NCBI GenBank assembly: GCA_963700775.1 | Contig: CAVOYU010000001.1 | Span: 620,001-684,000, forward strand | Direction: 5' to 3' | Length of the DNA: 64,000 bases | From: Thermohalobaculum sp963700775 | GTDB taxonomy: Bacteria > Pseudomonadota > Alphaproteobacteria > Rhodobacterales > Rhodobacteraceae | In this document: piece by piece, positions 1-11,543 of the stretch | Position numbering within the stretch: the first letter of the stretch is position 1 | Layout of the letters: each line of letters begins with the position of its first letter | The notes under the pieces: model-generated | The model's input: the letters and a program-made list of their open reading frames with translations, nothing else | What the model was told of the DNA's origin: nothing | Database searches by the model: none | Position numbers and translations under genes: made by a program

Positions 1-172
1 GGACCGCGTCGAGGCAGACCACCAGCCCCATCTTGCGCTTCGGGCTGATCCGGGTGAACTCCATCGGCAGCACCGGCCCGCCGCCCATCTCCCAGCCGCC
101 CCGCACATGGGGCGCCAGGTCGTCGAGGTCCCAGATCAGCGATCCCCAGCCGAGGATGGCGTAGCCCGACAT
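1..172 (-). CDS. Gamma-glutamylcyclotransferase-like protein, N-terminal fragment cut by the window edge
   Basis: The reverse strand reads from an ATG at 172 into the window edge, giving the first 57 residues of a protein. The start of the protein contains GYAILGWGSLIWDL, the glycine-rich first strand and loop typical of the gamma-glutamylcyclotransferase (BtrG/GGCT) fold, in which a YGSLI/WGSLIW segment forms the substrate-binding loop. The catalytic glutamate and the rest of the fold lie outside the window, so activity cannot be judged. The gene is divergent from the SnoaL-like gene at 322. Family assignment rests only on the N-terminal motif. Confidence 0.6.
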   Translation of the reverse strand, partial: MSGYAILGWGSLIWDLDDLAPHVRGGWEMGGGPVLPMEFTRISPKRKMGLVVCLDAV

Positions 173-321
173 GCGCGCTCCCGGTTCGTGCCCTGCCCGA
201 TACCCGAGACCTGATACCGGAAGGCCAGGCCCAGCGCCATGTCCCGGCGCGGGCGCCGCCGCGGGAATGCTTGCCGATCCCGCCCGCAGGCCGCATCCTG
301 CCGGCGGGAGCGAGGGCGGCG

Positions 322-687
322 ATGACCGATTCTGACGCAGTGATCGAGGCGAACGACGCCTTCTACCGCGCCATGCGCGAGGGCGACCTCGACGTCATGG
401 AGGAGATCTGGGCCGCCGAGCGTTCGGTGACCTGCACCCATCCCAACGGCCCGACCATCTTCGGGCGCGGGCCGGTGATGGCGAGCTGGCGCCTGATCCT
501 CGGCCACCAGCCGCCCGACATCCATGCGGTGGACCCGCAGGCGATCGTCACCGGCCGCACGGCGCTGGTGCTCTGCCGCGAGCGGATCGGCAAGATCGAG
601 CTGATGGCCTCGAACGCCTGGGCCCGCGAGGCCGGCCGCTGGCGCATGGTCAACCACCAGGCGGCGCATATTCCGGGGACCGGCTGA
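322..687 (+). CDS. SnoaL-like / DUF4440 nuclear-transport-factor-2-fold protein
   Basis: A 121-residue single-domain protein. The opening AVIEANDAFYRAMREGDLD, the central THPNGPTIFGR and the closing GRWRMVNHQAAHIPG match the cone-shaped NTF2-like fold of DUF4440/SnoaL_3 proteins, where a small pocket binds an unknown ligand or catalyses minor reactions. I start at the ATG at 322; an in-frame ATG at 271 would add 17 residues of low-complexity sequence that does not belong to the fold. Substrate and role are unknown. It converges on the monooxygenase-like gene ending at 705. Confidence 0.75.
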   Translation: MTDSDAVIEANDAFYRAMREGDLDVMEEIWAAERSVTCTHPNGPTIFGRGPVMASWRLILGHQPPDIHAVDPQAIVTGRTALVLCRERIGKIELMASNAWAREAGRWRMVNHQAAHIPGTG

Positions 688-704
688 AACGCCGCGCCGC
701 GGGC

Positions 705-1043
705 TCAGAGGTCCGGCGCGTCGTCCGGGGCGCCGGTCCGGTCCTCGGGCCCGTAGTCGCGGATCACGCTGACCACGCGCAGGCGGTAATCGGCAAAGAG
801 CGTCCGCCGCCCGGCCGCCTGGGCGATCCGGTGCTCGGCGTGGTTGCGCCAGGCGGCCACCGCCGCCTCGTCGCGCCAGACGCTCAGCGACAGCATCTTG
901 CCGGGCGTGGTCAAGCTCTCGAACCGCTCGACCGAGACGAAGCCGTCCATCCGCTCGAGCGCGGGCTTCAGCCGCGCCGCCCAGTCGAGATAGGCCTCGC
1001 GCCGCCCCTCGGCGGGCCAGACCTCGAAAATGATGGCGATCAC
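705..1043 (-). CDS. Antibiotic biosynthesis monooxygenase (ABM) domain protein
   Basis: A 112-residue protein of the dimeric ferredoxin-like ABM family. Typical features are the first strand IAIIFEVWPAEG, the FVSVERFESL segment and LSLSVWRDEAAVAAWRNH, which is the hallmark W-x-(D/S)-E-x-A-x-x-x-W-x-x-H pattern of this fold. These proteins are small cofactor-free oxygenases or aldehyde/heme-handling enzymes; the substrate here is unknown. The GTG start at 1043 overlaps the TGA of the upstream SDR gene (GTGA), so the two are translationally coupled and probably act together. No ATG is available nearby in frame. Confidence 0.75.
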   Translation of the reverse strand: MIAIIFEVWPAEGRREAYLDWAARLKPALERMDGFVSVERFESLTTPGKMLSLSVWRDEAAVAAWRNHAEHRIAQAAGRRTLFADYRLRVVSVIRDYGPEDRTGAPDDAPDL

Positions 1044-1789
1044 TCGCGCGCCTCCCAGTCGACGCGGTCGAAATTGACGCCGCCATAGGTCTGCTCGACC
1101 GGGTGCAGCTCGATGGTGGCGACGCCGACATGGGCGGGGGCCGAGACCGCATAGGCGACCGCGGTGGCGATGTCCGCGGGGCTCAGCTCGCGGATGCCGG
1201 TCTGCTTCATCTTCGCGCTCAGCTCCGGGTCGGGGACGGCGGCCTCGTAGAACTCGGTCGTCACCCGGCCGGGGCAGATCTCGGTGACCCGGATGCCGGT
1301 GCCGCGAAGCTCGATGCGCAGGTTCTGGCTGATCAGCCGGATCGCCCCCTTCGAGCCGCCATAGACCGCCGAGACCGTGGGGTAGAGCCCGGCGATCGAG
1401 CCGATATTGACGATGTGCCCGCGCTTTCGGGCGATCATCCCGGGGATGGCCAGGCGCAGGAGGTCGAGAGTCGCGGTCACGTTGGTGTCGATGGTCTGCG
1501 CGATCTGCTCGCGGGTCGCGCTCGCGAGCCCGGTGATGCCGGCGCCGAGCCCGGCATTGTTGACCAGCACGTCCGGCGCCAGCCCCGCCATCAGCCGCTC
1601 GAGCGCCGCCCCGTCGCGCACGTCGACGGCGTGGGGTGTGCAGCCGGTCTCCCTCGCCAATGCCTCCAGCCGCTCCGCCCGGCGGGCCAGCGCGTGGACT
1701 TGCCATCCATCCGCCGCCAGCCGGCGCACGATGCCCGCGCCGATCCCGGCCGAGGCTCCGGTGACGAGGGCGGTTCCCTTGGCGGTCAT
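1040..1789 (-). CDS. Short-chain dehydrogenase/reductase (YdfG-like, NADP-dependent)
   Basis: A 249-residue classical SDR. The N-terminal TGASAGIGAGI is the dinucleotide-binding glycine motif, followed by ARRAERL, whose arginines after strand two suggest NADP(H). NNAG stabilises the core, and the catalytic residues are Ser in IGSIAG and YGGSK (Tyr and Lys). The PGRVTTEFY loop resembles 3-hydroxy-acid/serine dehydrogenases of the YdfG type. The ATG at 1789 is preferred over 1804 because GGGAG lies eight bases upstream of it. The gene lies 19 bases after hemF and overlaps the ABM gene, so hemF-SDR-ABM may be one transcript. The substrate is not determinable. Confidence 0.85.
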   Translation of the reverse strand: MTAKGTALVTGASAGIGAGIVRRLAADGWQVHALARRAERLEALARETGCTPHAVDVRDGAALERLMAGLAPDVLVNNAGLGAGITGLASATREQIAQTIDTNVTATLDLLRLAIPGMIARKRGHIVNIGSIAGLYPTVSAVYGGSKGAIRLISQNLRIELRGTGIRVTEICPGRVTTEFYEAAVPDPELSAKMKQTGIRELSPADIATAVAYAVSAPAHVGVATIELHPVEQTYGGVNFDRVDWEARE

Positions 1790-1808
1790 GCTGTCCACTC
1801 CCATTTGC

Positions 1809-2705
1809 TCACGGCCACTTCGCCACCGGCGGCAGGCTCATCAGCACCGCCTCGGGGTTGTGGCCGGTCTCGAGGCCGAACTTCGTGCCCCGGTCGTAGA
1901 CCAGGTTGAACTCGGCGTAGCGGCCGCGCCTGACCAGCTGCCATTCCCGCTCGGCCTCGGTCCAGTCCTCGGCCATGTGCCGCCGTGTGACCGGCAGGAA
2001 GGCGTCGAGGAAGGCCCGGCCCACGTCCTGCGTGAAGGCGAAATCCGCCTCCCAGTCACCGGTGCAGAGGTCGTCGTAGAAGATGCCGCCGACGCCGCGC
2101 GGCTCGCCCCAGTGGCGGATCATGAAGTAGTCGTCGGCCCATTCCTTGAAGCGCGGATAGTAGGCCGGGTCGTGGCGGTCGCAGGCGGATTTCAGCCTGT
2201 CGTGGAAGAAGGCGGTGTCCTCGGGCACCTCGACCATGGGGTTGAGGTCGGACCCGCCGCCGAACCACCAGGCGCCGGGGGTCCAGAACATCCTTGTGTT
2301 CATGTGCACGGCGGGGCATTTCGGCGAGCGCATGTGGGCCACCAGCGAGATGCCCGAGGCCCAGAAGCGCGGGTCCTCGGCCAGCCCCGGGATCTCCTTG
2401 CGTGCGGTGAGGCTCCGCTGCGCCCGCTCGCCGAGAGCCCCATAGACGGTCGAGACGTTGACGCCGACCTTCTCGAAGCAGCGCCCGCCGCGCATGACGC
2501 TCATCACGCCGCCGCCCTGATCGCCCCCAGTTGCAGAATCCGGGCCCTCGCCGGCGCGCCGGGTCTCCTTGCGCTCGAAGCGCCCGGCGGGCAGGCCGGC
2601 ATGGGGGCCGGTGGTCTGGTCGTCCTCCAGCTCCTCGAAGGCGGCGCAGATCGCGTCGCGGAGTTCCGCGAACCAGGCGCTGGCGCGCCGTTTCCCGCTG
2701 TCCAT
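1809..2705 (-). CDS. hemF: Oxygen-dependent coproporphyrinogen III oxidase
   Basis: HemF oxidatively decarboxylates coproporphyrinogen III to protoporphyrinogen IX using O2, in the cytosolic heme branch of tetrapyrrole synthesis. The 298-residue product has the family landmarks in order: GGGVMSVMRGGRCFEKVGVN, SLVAHMRSPKCPAVHMNTR, the FGGGSDLNP active-site segment, HDPAYYPRFKEWADDYF, and the C-terminal YAEFNLVYDRGTKFGL. Length matches the usual ~300 residues. I start at the ATG at 2705 (MDSGKRR); the ORF continues upstream to 2876 but that part is the translation of a tandem repeat. It is the source of heme for the bc1 complex encoded 6.5 kb away, though not linked to it by operon. Confidence 0.95.
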   Translation of the reverse strand: MDSGKRRASAWFAELRDAICAAFEELEDDQTTGPHAGLPAGRFERKETRRAGEGPDSATGGDQGGGVMSVMRGGRCFEKVGVNVSTVYGALGERAQRSLTARKEIPGLAEDPRFWASGISLVAHMRSPKCPAVHMNTRMFWTPGAWWFGGGSDLNPMVEVPEDTAFFHDRLKSACDRHDPAYYPRFKEWADDYFMIRHWGEPRGVGGIFYDDLCTGDWEADFAFTQDVGRAFLDAFLPVTRRHMAEDWTEAEREWQLVRRGRYAEFNLVYDRGTKFGLETGHNPEAVLMSLPPVAKWP

Positions 2706-2775
2706 GTCGCCGGTCACCGTTCGTCCTCCACCGGTAGCGATCCGGCCCCGACATAGCGGCCCGGCGGCGCCCGGC

Positions 2776-2835
2776 GCAAGACCGGTCTGGGCAGGACCGG
2801 CTTGGGCAAGACCGGCTTGGGCAAGACCGGCTAGG
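2776..2835. repeat. Four tandem copies of a 15-base repeat
   Basis: Copies at 2776-2790, 2791-2805, 2806-2820 and 2821-2835 share the form GCAAGACCGGCTTGG with one or two changes each. The last copy contains CTA at 2831-2833, which is the stop codon of the YciI-like gene on the reverse strand. The array therefore fills the space between yciI-like and hemF, upstream of the hemF start. A 15-base period would be codon-neutral if it were translated. Confidence 0.9.
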
Positions 2836-3127
2836 GACCGATCAGCCGCCGGCCATCGGCGAAGACCCGGGTCCACTCCAGGATTCTGACCGAGCGCCTG
2901 AGCCCGGTCGGCCAGAAGGGGTCGGTTTCGACCAGCCGGCGGGCGGCGGCCCGATCCGCCGCCTCGACGATCCAGAGCCCGCCGGCCGCGGCGGCGCCGT
3001 CTCGGAGCGGCCCGGCGGCGAGGATCTCGGCCGCATGGGCCTCGAGAAAGGCCAGGTGATCAGCCATGTGGCGCTGGCGCATGGGCGCCTTGTCTTCATT
3101 GTCCTCGAAAAGTATCGCGAACCGCAT
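2831..3127 (-). CDS. YciI-family protein
   Basis: A 98-residue ferredoxin-like-fold protein of the YciI superfamily. It opens with MRFAILFEDN, has RHMADHLAFLEAHAAEILAA, where the conserved His of the YciI active site lies, then the DGAAAAGGLWIVEA strand and the ETDPFWPTGLRRSVRILEW end, all in the usual order. The function of YciI proteins is mostly unknown; some are dehydrochlorinases or are fused to regulators. Its stop codon falls inside the fourth copy of the 15-base repeat. It is divergent from a LysR remnant 85 bases away, an arrangement in which the intact LysR may once have controlled it. Confidence 0.8.
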   Translation of the reverse strand: MRFAILFEDNEDKAPMRQRHMADHLAFLEAHAAEILAAGPLRDGAAAAGGLWIVEAADRAAARRLVETDPFWPTGLRRSVRILEWTRVFADGRRLIGP

Positions 3128-3211
3128 CCGTGCCTCCCATTCCGATTCGCCTTAGCCTAGCCTGCGATGCCGCCGCAGGACGCGGCGAGTTCGCAGATAC
3201 GGACGGCGGAA

Positions 3212-3409
3212 ATGCAGGATGCGGATTTCGACGACCTGCGCCTGTTCCTGGCGCTGGTCCGGGCGGGCAGCTTCGCCGGGGCGGCGCAACGGCTGCGGCT
3301 GGACCAGACGACGGTATCCCGCCGGCTGCGCCGGGCCGTCGCCGACTGGATCGCCGGGCTTTGCGCGAGGCTCGCCGACCCGCCCGGCGACCCGGCGGCG
3401 GCCGGCTGA
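3212..3409 (+). pseudogene. LysR-type regulator remnant with a large internal deletion
   Basis: The 65-residue reading frame from the ATG at 3212 starts with a normal LysR winged helix-turn-helix (DDLRLFLALVRAGSFAGAAQ and then QTTVSRRLRR). Directly after the recognition helix it changes to AVADWIAGLCARLADPP, which looks like the extreme C-terminal helix of LysR proteins. The whole co-inducer-binding domain, about 230 residues, is therefore missing, apparently by an in-frame deletion. Without the effector domain and dimerisation linker it should not act as a regulator. An ATG at 3167 would lengthen the N terminus by 15 residues. Confidence 0.7.
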
Positions 3410-3592
3410 GGGAATTGCGCCTCGACCGGCGCATCGGTTCGCGCTACATCCGCAGTCGCGGAACCGGGAGGACGCCACGCCGCGGCTCGATCGTGCCGGC
3501 ACCGCCCCGGAATGACCGACGCACCACGAGCGACAGACGCCGTCCGCCGCCCGGCCCGCCCGACGCACGCCCCGATACAGCCCCAAGGCGCC

Positions 3593-7283
<3,691 letters not shown>

Positions 7284-7320
7284 CGAAGGGATTGTCCGCC
7301 CGCCGCCGAGCCACCATCTT

Positions 7321-7352
7321 GATATGCCGTCCACGGGATATGCCGTCCACGG
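7321..7352. repeat. Perfect 16-base tandem duplication
   Basis: GATATGCCGTCCACGG occurs twice in a row (7321-7336 and 7337-7352) in the space between the ABC exporter and pmtA, 27 bases before the pmtA start. It lies where the pmtA promoter or leader would be. Confidence 0.9.
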
Positions 7353-7378
7353 GGCGCTGCCTCCGGTCGTGATGGCGA

Positions 7379-8008
7379 TTGCGAGAGGCCCAATTGAGAC
7401 CCACACCGGACTCCCTGCGACACCGAAGCTATCTCGGCCTGTTCCTGGGCCAGATGCTGCGCCGCCCCGGACGGGTCGCGGCGCTGGCGCCGTCTTCGCG
7501 GACGCTCGCCGGCGCCATGGCGGCGGGCCTTTCGCCCGAGACCGGTCCGGTGATCGAGCTCGGCGGCGGCACCGGGAAGATCACCGAGGCGATCCTCGCC
7601 CGTGGCGTCGCGCCGGGCCGGCTCGCGGTGTTCGAGACCGACCGGGTGTTCTGCGAGCTGTTGCGGGCGCGCTTCCCGGGTGTCCACGTTCTCGGCCTCG
7701 ACGCGCAACGGATCGCCGAGGGGCCGTTCGCCGAGGCCGGCGCCGTGGTCAGCGGCCTGCCGATGCTCTCGATCCCGACCCGAATCCAGAGCCGGATCCT
7801 CGCCGGCGCCTTCGCGGTGCTGCGGCCGGGCGGGGTCTTCTTCCAGTTCACCTATGGCTGGCGGCCCCCGGTGGACCGCGAGGTGCGGGAGGCGCTGGGG
7901 CTGACCTGGACCGTCTCGCCCTGGATCCGGCGCAACCTGCCGCCGGCGCGGGTCTACCGGTTCACCCGGGCCGCCGTGCCCGGGCAGCGGTCCACGCCGC
8001 CCGGCTAG
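7379..8008 (+). CDS. pmtA: Phospholipid N-methyltransferase
   Basis: A 209-residue class I SAM methyltransferase. The SAM motif is VIELGGGTGKITEAIL, followed by VFETDRVFCELL (acidic end of strand two) and VVSGLPMLSIP, the sequence after strand four that is typical of PmtA. The N terminus (LGLFLGQMLRRPGRVAALAPSS) matches the membrane-facing helix of Rhodobacter-type PmtA. The enzyme methylates phosphatidylethanolamine three times to make phosphatidylcholine at the inner membrane. No ATG is available at the start: TTG at 7379 or TTG at 7394. Its TAG stop overlaps the stop of the convergent trmL in the palindrome CTAG at 8005-8008. Confidence 0.85.
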   Translation: MREAQLRPTPDSLRHRSYLGLFLGQMLRRPGRVAALAPSSRTLAGAMAAGLSPETGPVIELGGGTGKITEAILARGVAPGRLAVFETDRVFCELLRARFPGVHVLGLDAQRIAEGPFAEAGAVVSGLPMLSIPTRIQSRILAGAFAVLRPGGVFFQFTYGWRPPVDREVREALGLTWTVSPWIRRNLPPARVYRFTRAAVPGQRSTPPG

Positions 8009-8493
8009 AGGCGCGACAGCTGCCGCCCGGCCTCGGCCGCCGCGATCGCCGCCGCCATCGCCACGTTGAGCGACCGGGCCTCCGGCACCAGCGGGATCGC
8101 TACGCTCGCGTCCGCCGCCCCGCGCACCTCCTCCGGCAGGCCCGAGCCCTCGGGGCCGAGCAGCAGGGTGTCGCCCGGCCGGAAGGCGAAGTCCCAGAGC
8201 CGCTCAGCGCCCTTCGTGGTCATTGCGACGAGCCGCCCGGCGGGCCGAGCCGCCAGGAAATCCGCCCACGAATCATGCCGGCAGAGCTCGGTCAGATCGG
8301 CGTAATCCATCGCGCTCCGCCGCCAGGCGCGGGGGCTGAAGGGGAATCCGCAGGGCTCGATCACGTGAACGGGCGTCCCGAGGCAGGCCCCGAGCCGCAG
8401 GATCGCCCCCACATTGAGCGGAATCTCGGGCTGATAGAGAGCGAGGCGGATTCCCGCATGATCGTGCTTGCTTATCGGCCTCCGGTTTTGCAA
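8005..8493 (-). CDS. trmL: tRNA (cytidine/uridine-2'-O-)-methyltransferase, TrmL type
   Basis: A 162-residue single-domain SPOUT (trefoil-knot) methyltransferase. The family signatures are ALYQPEIPLNVGAILRLGA near the N terminus, LLLGPEGSGLP in the middle and IPLVPEARSLNVAMAAAI, the SAM-binding knot, at the C terminus. TrmL adds a 2'-O-methyl group to the wobble nucleotide 34 of tRNA-Leu isoacceptors. The length equals that of E. coli TrmL. It is divergent from petA, with 164 bases between the start codons, and converges with pmtA with overlapping stops. Confidence 0.92.
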   Translation of the reverse strand: MQNRRPISKHDHAGIRLALYQPEIPLNVGAILRLGACLGTPVHVIEPCGFPFSPRAWRRSAMDYADLTELCRHDSWADFLAARPAGRLVAMTTKGAERLWDFAFRPGDTLLLGPEGSGLPEEVRGAADASVAIPLVPEARSLNVAMAAAIAAAEAGRQLSRL

Positions 8494-8657
8494 AAAGCCC
8501 TCCGACCGGTCGGGAAGTGCGGCGCGTTGTCCGCTGGACCATGGCGCGCGCTATGGCTAGGCAGGGACGCATCGTAGCGGGACGGGGAATCCGCGAAAAG
8601 ATCCCGCACGTTCGAGATCATGCCCTTGAGGGGGCCCGAGAGAAGGGAGAGACGGAC

Positions 8658-9221
8658 GTGTCTCACGCAGACAGCCACGGGGAAGGCACCCGGCGGGAGT
8701 TCCTTTACGTCGCCACCGGCATGGCCGGGGCGGTGGGCGCGGGCGCCGCGGTCTGGCCGCTGATCAACCAGATGAACCCCTCGGCGGACGTACTCGCGCT
8801 GGCCTCGATCGAGGTGGACGTCAGCAACGTCGCGGTGGGCACCCAGCTCAGCGTCAAGTGGCGGGGCAAGCCGGTCTTCATCCGCCGCCGCGCCCCCGCG
8901 GAGATCGAGGAAGCGCGGGCGGTGCCGCTCGACGAGCTGAAGGACACCAGCGCCGAGAACCGCAACAGGCCGGGCGCCGATGCCGAGGACAAGAACCGCA
9001 CGCTCGACGAGGCCGGCGAATGGCTGGTGATGATGGGCGTCTGCACCCATCTCGGCTGCGTGCCGCTGGGGAACGGCGCCGGCGAGTTCGGCGGCTGGTT
9101 CTGCCCCTGCCACGGCTCGCACTACGACACTTCCGGCCGGATCCGGAAGGGCCCGGCGCCGAGGAATCTGGAAGTGCCGCAGGCGGCCTTCGTGTCCGAC
9201 ACCGTGATCAAGCTGGGCTGA
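8658..9221 (+). CDS. petA: Ubiquinol-cytochrome c reductase iron-sulfur (Rieske) subunit
   Basis: A 187-residue Rieske protein. The two cluster-binding boxes are CTHLGC and CPCHGSHYD, supplying two Cys and two His to the [2Fe-2S] centre and the disulfide. The N terminus has a twin-arginine motif TRREFLYVA followed by a single hydrophobic anchor (MAGAVGAGAAVWPL), as expected for Tat-dependent export of Rieske subunits. The GTG at 8658 is chosen because GAAGGGAGA lies just upstream and the product then begins shortly before the twin arginines; the ORF extends to 8517 without a plausible leader. First gene of petABC, 10 bases before petB. It passes electrons from ubiquinol to cytochrome c1. Confidence 0.96.
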   Translation: MSHADSHGEGTRREFLYVATGMAGAVGAGAAVWPLINQMNPSADVLALASIEVDVSNVAVGTQLSVKWRGKPVFIRRRAPAEIEEARAVPLDELKDTSAENRNRPGADAEDKNRTLDEAGEWLVMMGVCTHLGCVPLGNGAGEFGGWFCPCHGSHYDTSGRIRKGPAPRNLEVPQAAFVSDTVIKLG

Positions 9222-9231
9222 GGGGAACACC

Positions 9232-10530
9232 ATGAGCGGCATTCCGCACGAGCACTATTCTCCGAAGACCGGCTTCGAGCGCTGGCTGCACAAGCGCCTG
9301 CCGATCGTCGGGCTGATGTACGACACGCTGATGATCCCGACGCCCAAGAACCTGAACTGGATGTGGGTCTGGGGCATCGTGCTGACCGTCTGCCTGGTGC
9401 TGCAGATCGCCACCGGCATCGTGCTGGTGATGCACTACACGCCGCATGTGGACATGGCCTTCGCCTCGATCCAGCACATCGACCGCGACGTGATCGCCGG
9501 CGGGTTGCTGCACGACCTGCACGCCAACGGCGCCTCGCTGTTCTTCGTGGCGGTCTACCTGCACATCTTCCGCGGCCTCTATTACGGCTCCTACAAGAGC
9601 CCGCGCGAGATCACCTGGATCATCGGCATCCTGATCTATCTCTGCATGATGGCGACCGCCTTCATGGGCTACGTGCTGCCCTGGGGGCAGATGTCGTTCT
9701 GGGGCGCCACGGTGATCACCAACCTGTTCTCGGCGATCCCGCTGGTGGGCGAGCCGATCGTGACCTGGCTCTGGGGCGGCTTCGCGGTCGACAACCCGAC
9801 CCTGCAGCGCTTCTTCAGCCTGCACTACCTGCTGCCCTTCGTGATCGCGGCCCTGGTGGCGGTGCATATCTGGGCCTTCCACACCACCGGCAATTCGAAC
9901 CCGACCGGGGTCGAGGTGCGGCGCGACTCGCTCGAGGTGGCGAAGCGGGACACGGTGCCGTTCTGGCCCTACTACGTGGTCAAGGACCTCTATGCGCTGA
10001 GCTTCGTGCTGACGATCTTCGCCGTCTTCGTCTGGTTCATGCCCGACTATCTGGGGCACCCGGACAACTACACCGAGGCGAACCCGCTGGTGACCCCGGC
10101 GCATATCGTGCCCGAGTGGTACTTCCTGCCCTACTACGCGATCCTGCGCGCCATCACCTTCGACATCCTGTTCATCGACTCGAAGCTCGGCGGCGTGCTG
10201 GCGATGTTCGGGTCGATCGCGGTGCTGGCGCTGGTTCCCTGGCTCGACACCAGCCGGGTGCGCTCCGGGCGCTACCGCTCGCCGATGTTCCGTTGGTTCT
10301 TCTGGATCTTCGTGTTCTTCTTCCTGCTGCTGACCTGGTGCGGCGGCCAGCCGCCCGAGGGCGTGGTCCCGACCCTGTCGCTGATCGGGACGATCTACTG
10401 GTTCGCCTACTTCCTGGTGATCCTGCCCTGGCTCGGCCTGGTCGAGAAGCCGCTGCCGCTGCCCGAGACGATCGAGGCCGATTTCGACGCCCACTATCCG
10501 CCGAAATCCGCCGCGACCGCGGCCGAGTGA
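9232..10530 (+). CDS. petB: Cytochrome b of the bc1 complex
   Basis: A 432-residue integral membrane protein carrying hemes bL and bH. Heme-ligating histidines lie in DLHANGASLFFVAVYLHIFR and in FSLHYLLPFVIAALVAVHIW, each pair 13-14 residues apart. The Qo-site PEWY motif is present (PEWYFLPYYAILRAI). The WTWG-like N terminus and eight hydrophobic helices are as in mitochondrial and Rhodobacter cytochrome b, and the length is typical for a bc1 (unsplit) rather than b6f type. It oxidises ubiquinol at Qo and reduces ubiquinone at Qi in the cytoplasmic membrane. Middle gene of petABC, 23 bases before petC. Confidence 0.98.
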   Translation: MSGIPHEHYSPKTGFERWLHKRLPIVGLMYDTLMIPTPKNLNWMWVWGIVLTVCLVLQIATGIVLVMHYTPHVDMAFASIQHIDRDVIAGGLLHDLHANGASLFFVAVYLHIFRGLYYGSYKSPREITWIIGILIYLCMMATAFMGYVLPWGQMSFWGATVITNLFSAIPLVGEPIVTWLWGGFAVDNPTLQRFFSLHYLLPFVIAALVAVHIWAFHTTGNSNPTGVEVRRDSLEVAKRDTVPFWPYYVVKDLYALSFVLTIFAVFVWFMPDYLGHPDNYTEANPLVTPAHIVPEWYFLPYYAILRAITFDILFIDSKLGGVLAMFGSIAVLALVPWLDTSRVRSGRYRSPMFRWFFWIFVFFFLLLTWCGGQPPEGVVPTLSLIGTIYWFAYFLVILPWLGLVEKPLPLPETIEADFDAHYPPKSAATAAE

Positions 10531-10553
10531 CCCGAGAGGCGAGGAGAAAGACG

Positions 10554-11378
10554 ATGTTCAAGACCCGCATCATCCCCGCTCTCGTGGCGGCCGCGCTGGC
10601 GGCGCCCGGCGCGGCGCTCGCGGCCGGCGGCGAGACCCATATCGAGGACGTGGCCTTCAGCTACGAAGGGCCGTTCGGCACCTTCGACCGGCTGCAGCTG
10701 CAGCGCGGCTTCCAAGTGTTCCACGAGGTCTGCGCCGCCTGCCACGGGCTGCAGTACGTCGCCTTCCGCTCGCTCGGCTCGGAGACCGGACCGGCCTTCC
10801 CGGAGGAGCAGGTGAAGGCGATCGCCGCCCTCTACGAGGTGCCGGACGAGGAGGGCGCCCCCGGCGACACCCGGCCGGGCAAGCCCTTCGACCATTTCCC
10901 CGTGAACACCGGCGCCGGCGCCCCCGACCTCAGCCTGATGGCCAAGGCGCGGGCCGGCTTCCACGGTCCGATGGGTCTCGGCATCAACCAGCTCCTCAAG
11001 GGCACGGGCGGCGGCGAATACATCTTCTCGATCCTGGCCGGCTACACCGGCGAGGAGGTCGAGGAGGCCGGCGCGGTGCTGTACGAGAACAGCGCCTTCC
11101 CGGGCGGGAAGATCTCGATGCCGCCGCCGCTCACCGAGGGCGCAGTCGAATACGCCCTGCATGGCGGCGGCGAGGGCCATGGCGAGGCGCACGCCCCGGA
11201 GGCGACCGTCGAGCAGATGGCCGAGGACGTCTCCGCCTTCCTGATGTGGGCCGCCGAGCCGCATATGGTCGAGCGCAAGGCAGCCGGCTTCCGGAACGTG
11301 ATGTTCCTGATCCTGCTGACCGTGATGCTCTACTTCACCAACAAGGCGCTCTGGGCCAAGGTCAAGCGCAAGGAGTGA
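10554..11378 (+). CDS. petC: Cytochrome c1
   Basis: A 274-residue periplasmic c-type cytochrome anchored at its C terminus. The signal peptide is IIPALVAAALAAPGAALA, cleaved before AGGETHIED. The heme site is CAACHG, and SMPPPL contains the Met ligand region. The C-terminal membrane anchor is VMFLILLTVMLYFTNKALW followed by positive residues. It takes electrons from the Rieske protein and hands them to a soluble or membrane cytochrome c. Last gene of petABC, followed by a strong hairpin terminator at 11406. There is a His/Gly/Glu-rich insert (GGGEGHGEAHAPEA) near residue 205, which is longer than I would expect in a minimal c1. Confidence 0.97.
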   Translation: MFKTRIIPALVAAALAAPGAALAAGGETHIEDVAFSYEGPFGTFDRLQLQRGFQVFHEVCAACHGLQYVAFRSLGSETGPAFPEEQVKAIAALYEVPDEEGAPGDTRPGKPFDHFPVNTGAGAPDLSLMAKARAGFHGPMGLGINQLLKGTGGGEYIFSILAGYTGEEVEEAGAVLYENSAFPGGKISMPPPLTEGAVEYALHGGGEGHGEAHAPEATVEQMAEDVSAFLMWAAEPHMVERKAAGFRNVMFLILLTVMLYFTNKALWAKVKRKE

Positions 11379-11405
11379 TCCCGCACTCCATAGGGAACGC
11401 TTGCA

Positions 11406-11440
11406 TTCCCCCGCCCTTCCGGGCGGGGGATTTGCGTTTC
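11406..11440 (+). terminator. Rho-independent terminator of petABC
   Basis: Perfect nine-base-pair GC stem CCCCCGCCC (11408-11416) and GGGCGGGGG (11421-11429) with the loop TTCC, extended by a T-A pair, then a T-rich run TTTGCGTTT. It lies 28 bases after the petC stop and ends the operon before aroC. Confidence 0.85.
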
Positions 11441-11543
11441 AGGGGCCCGCATCCCGCCTGCGGGCCGGCTGTGTTCAACGGGCTGGCACCGGGCGCGGCC
11501 TGCCCCTAAAAGGGGGCGGGAAACAGCTTCCGGCGAGGGCCAG

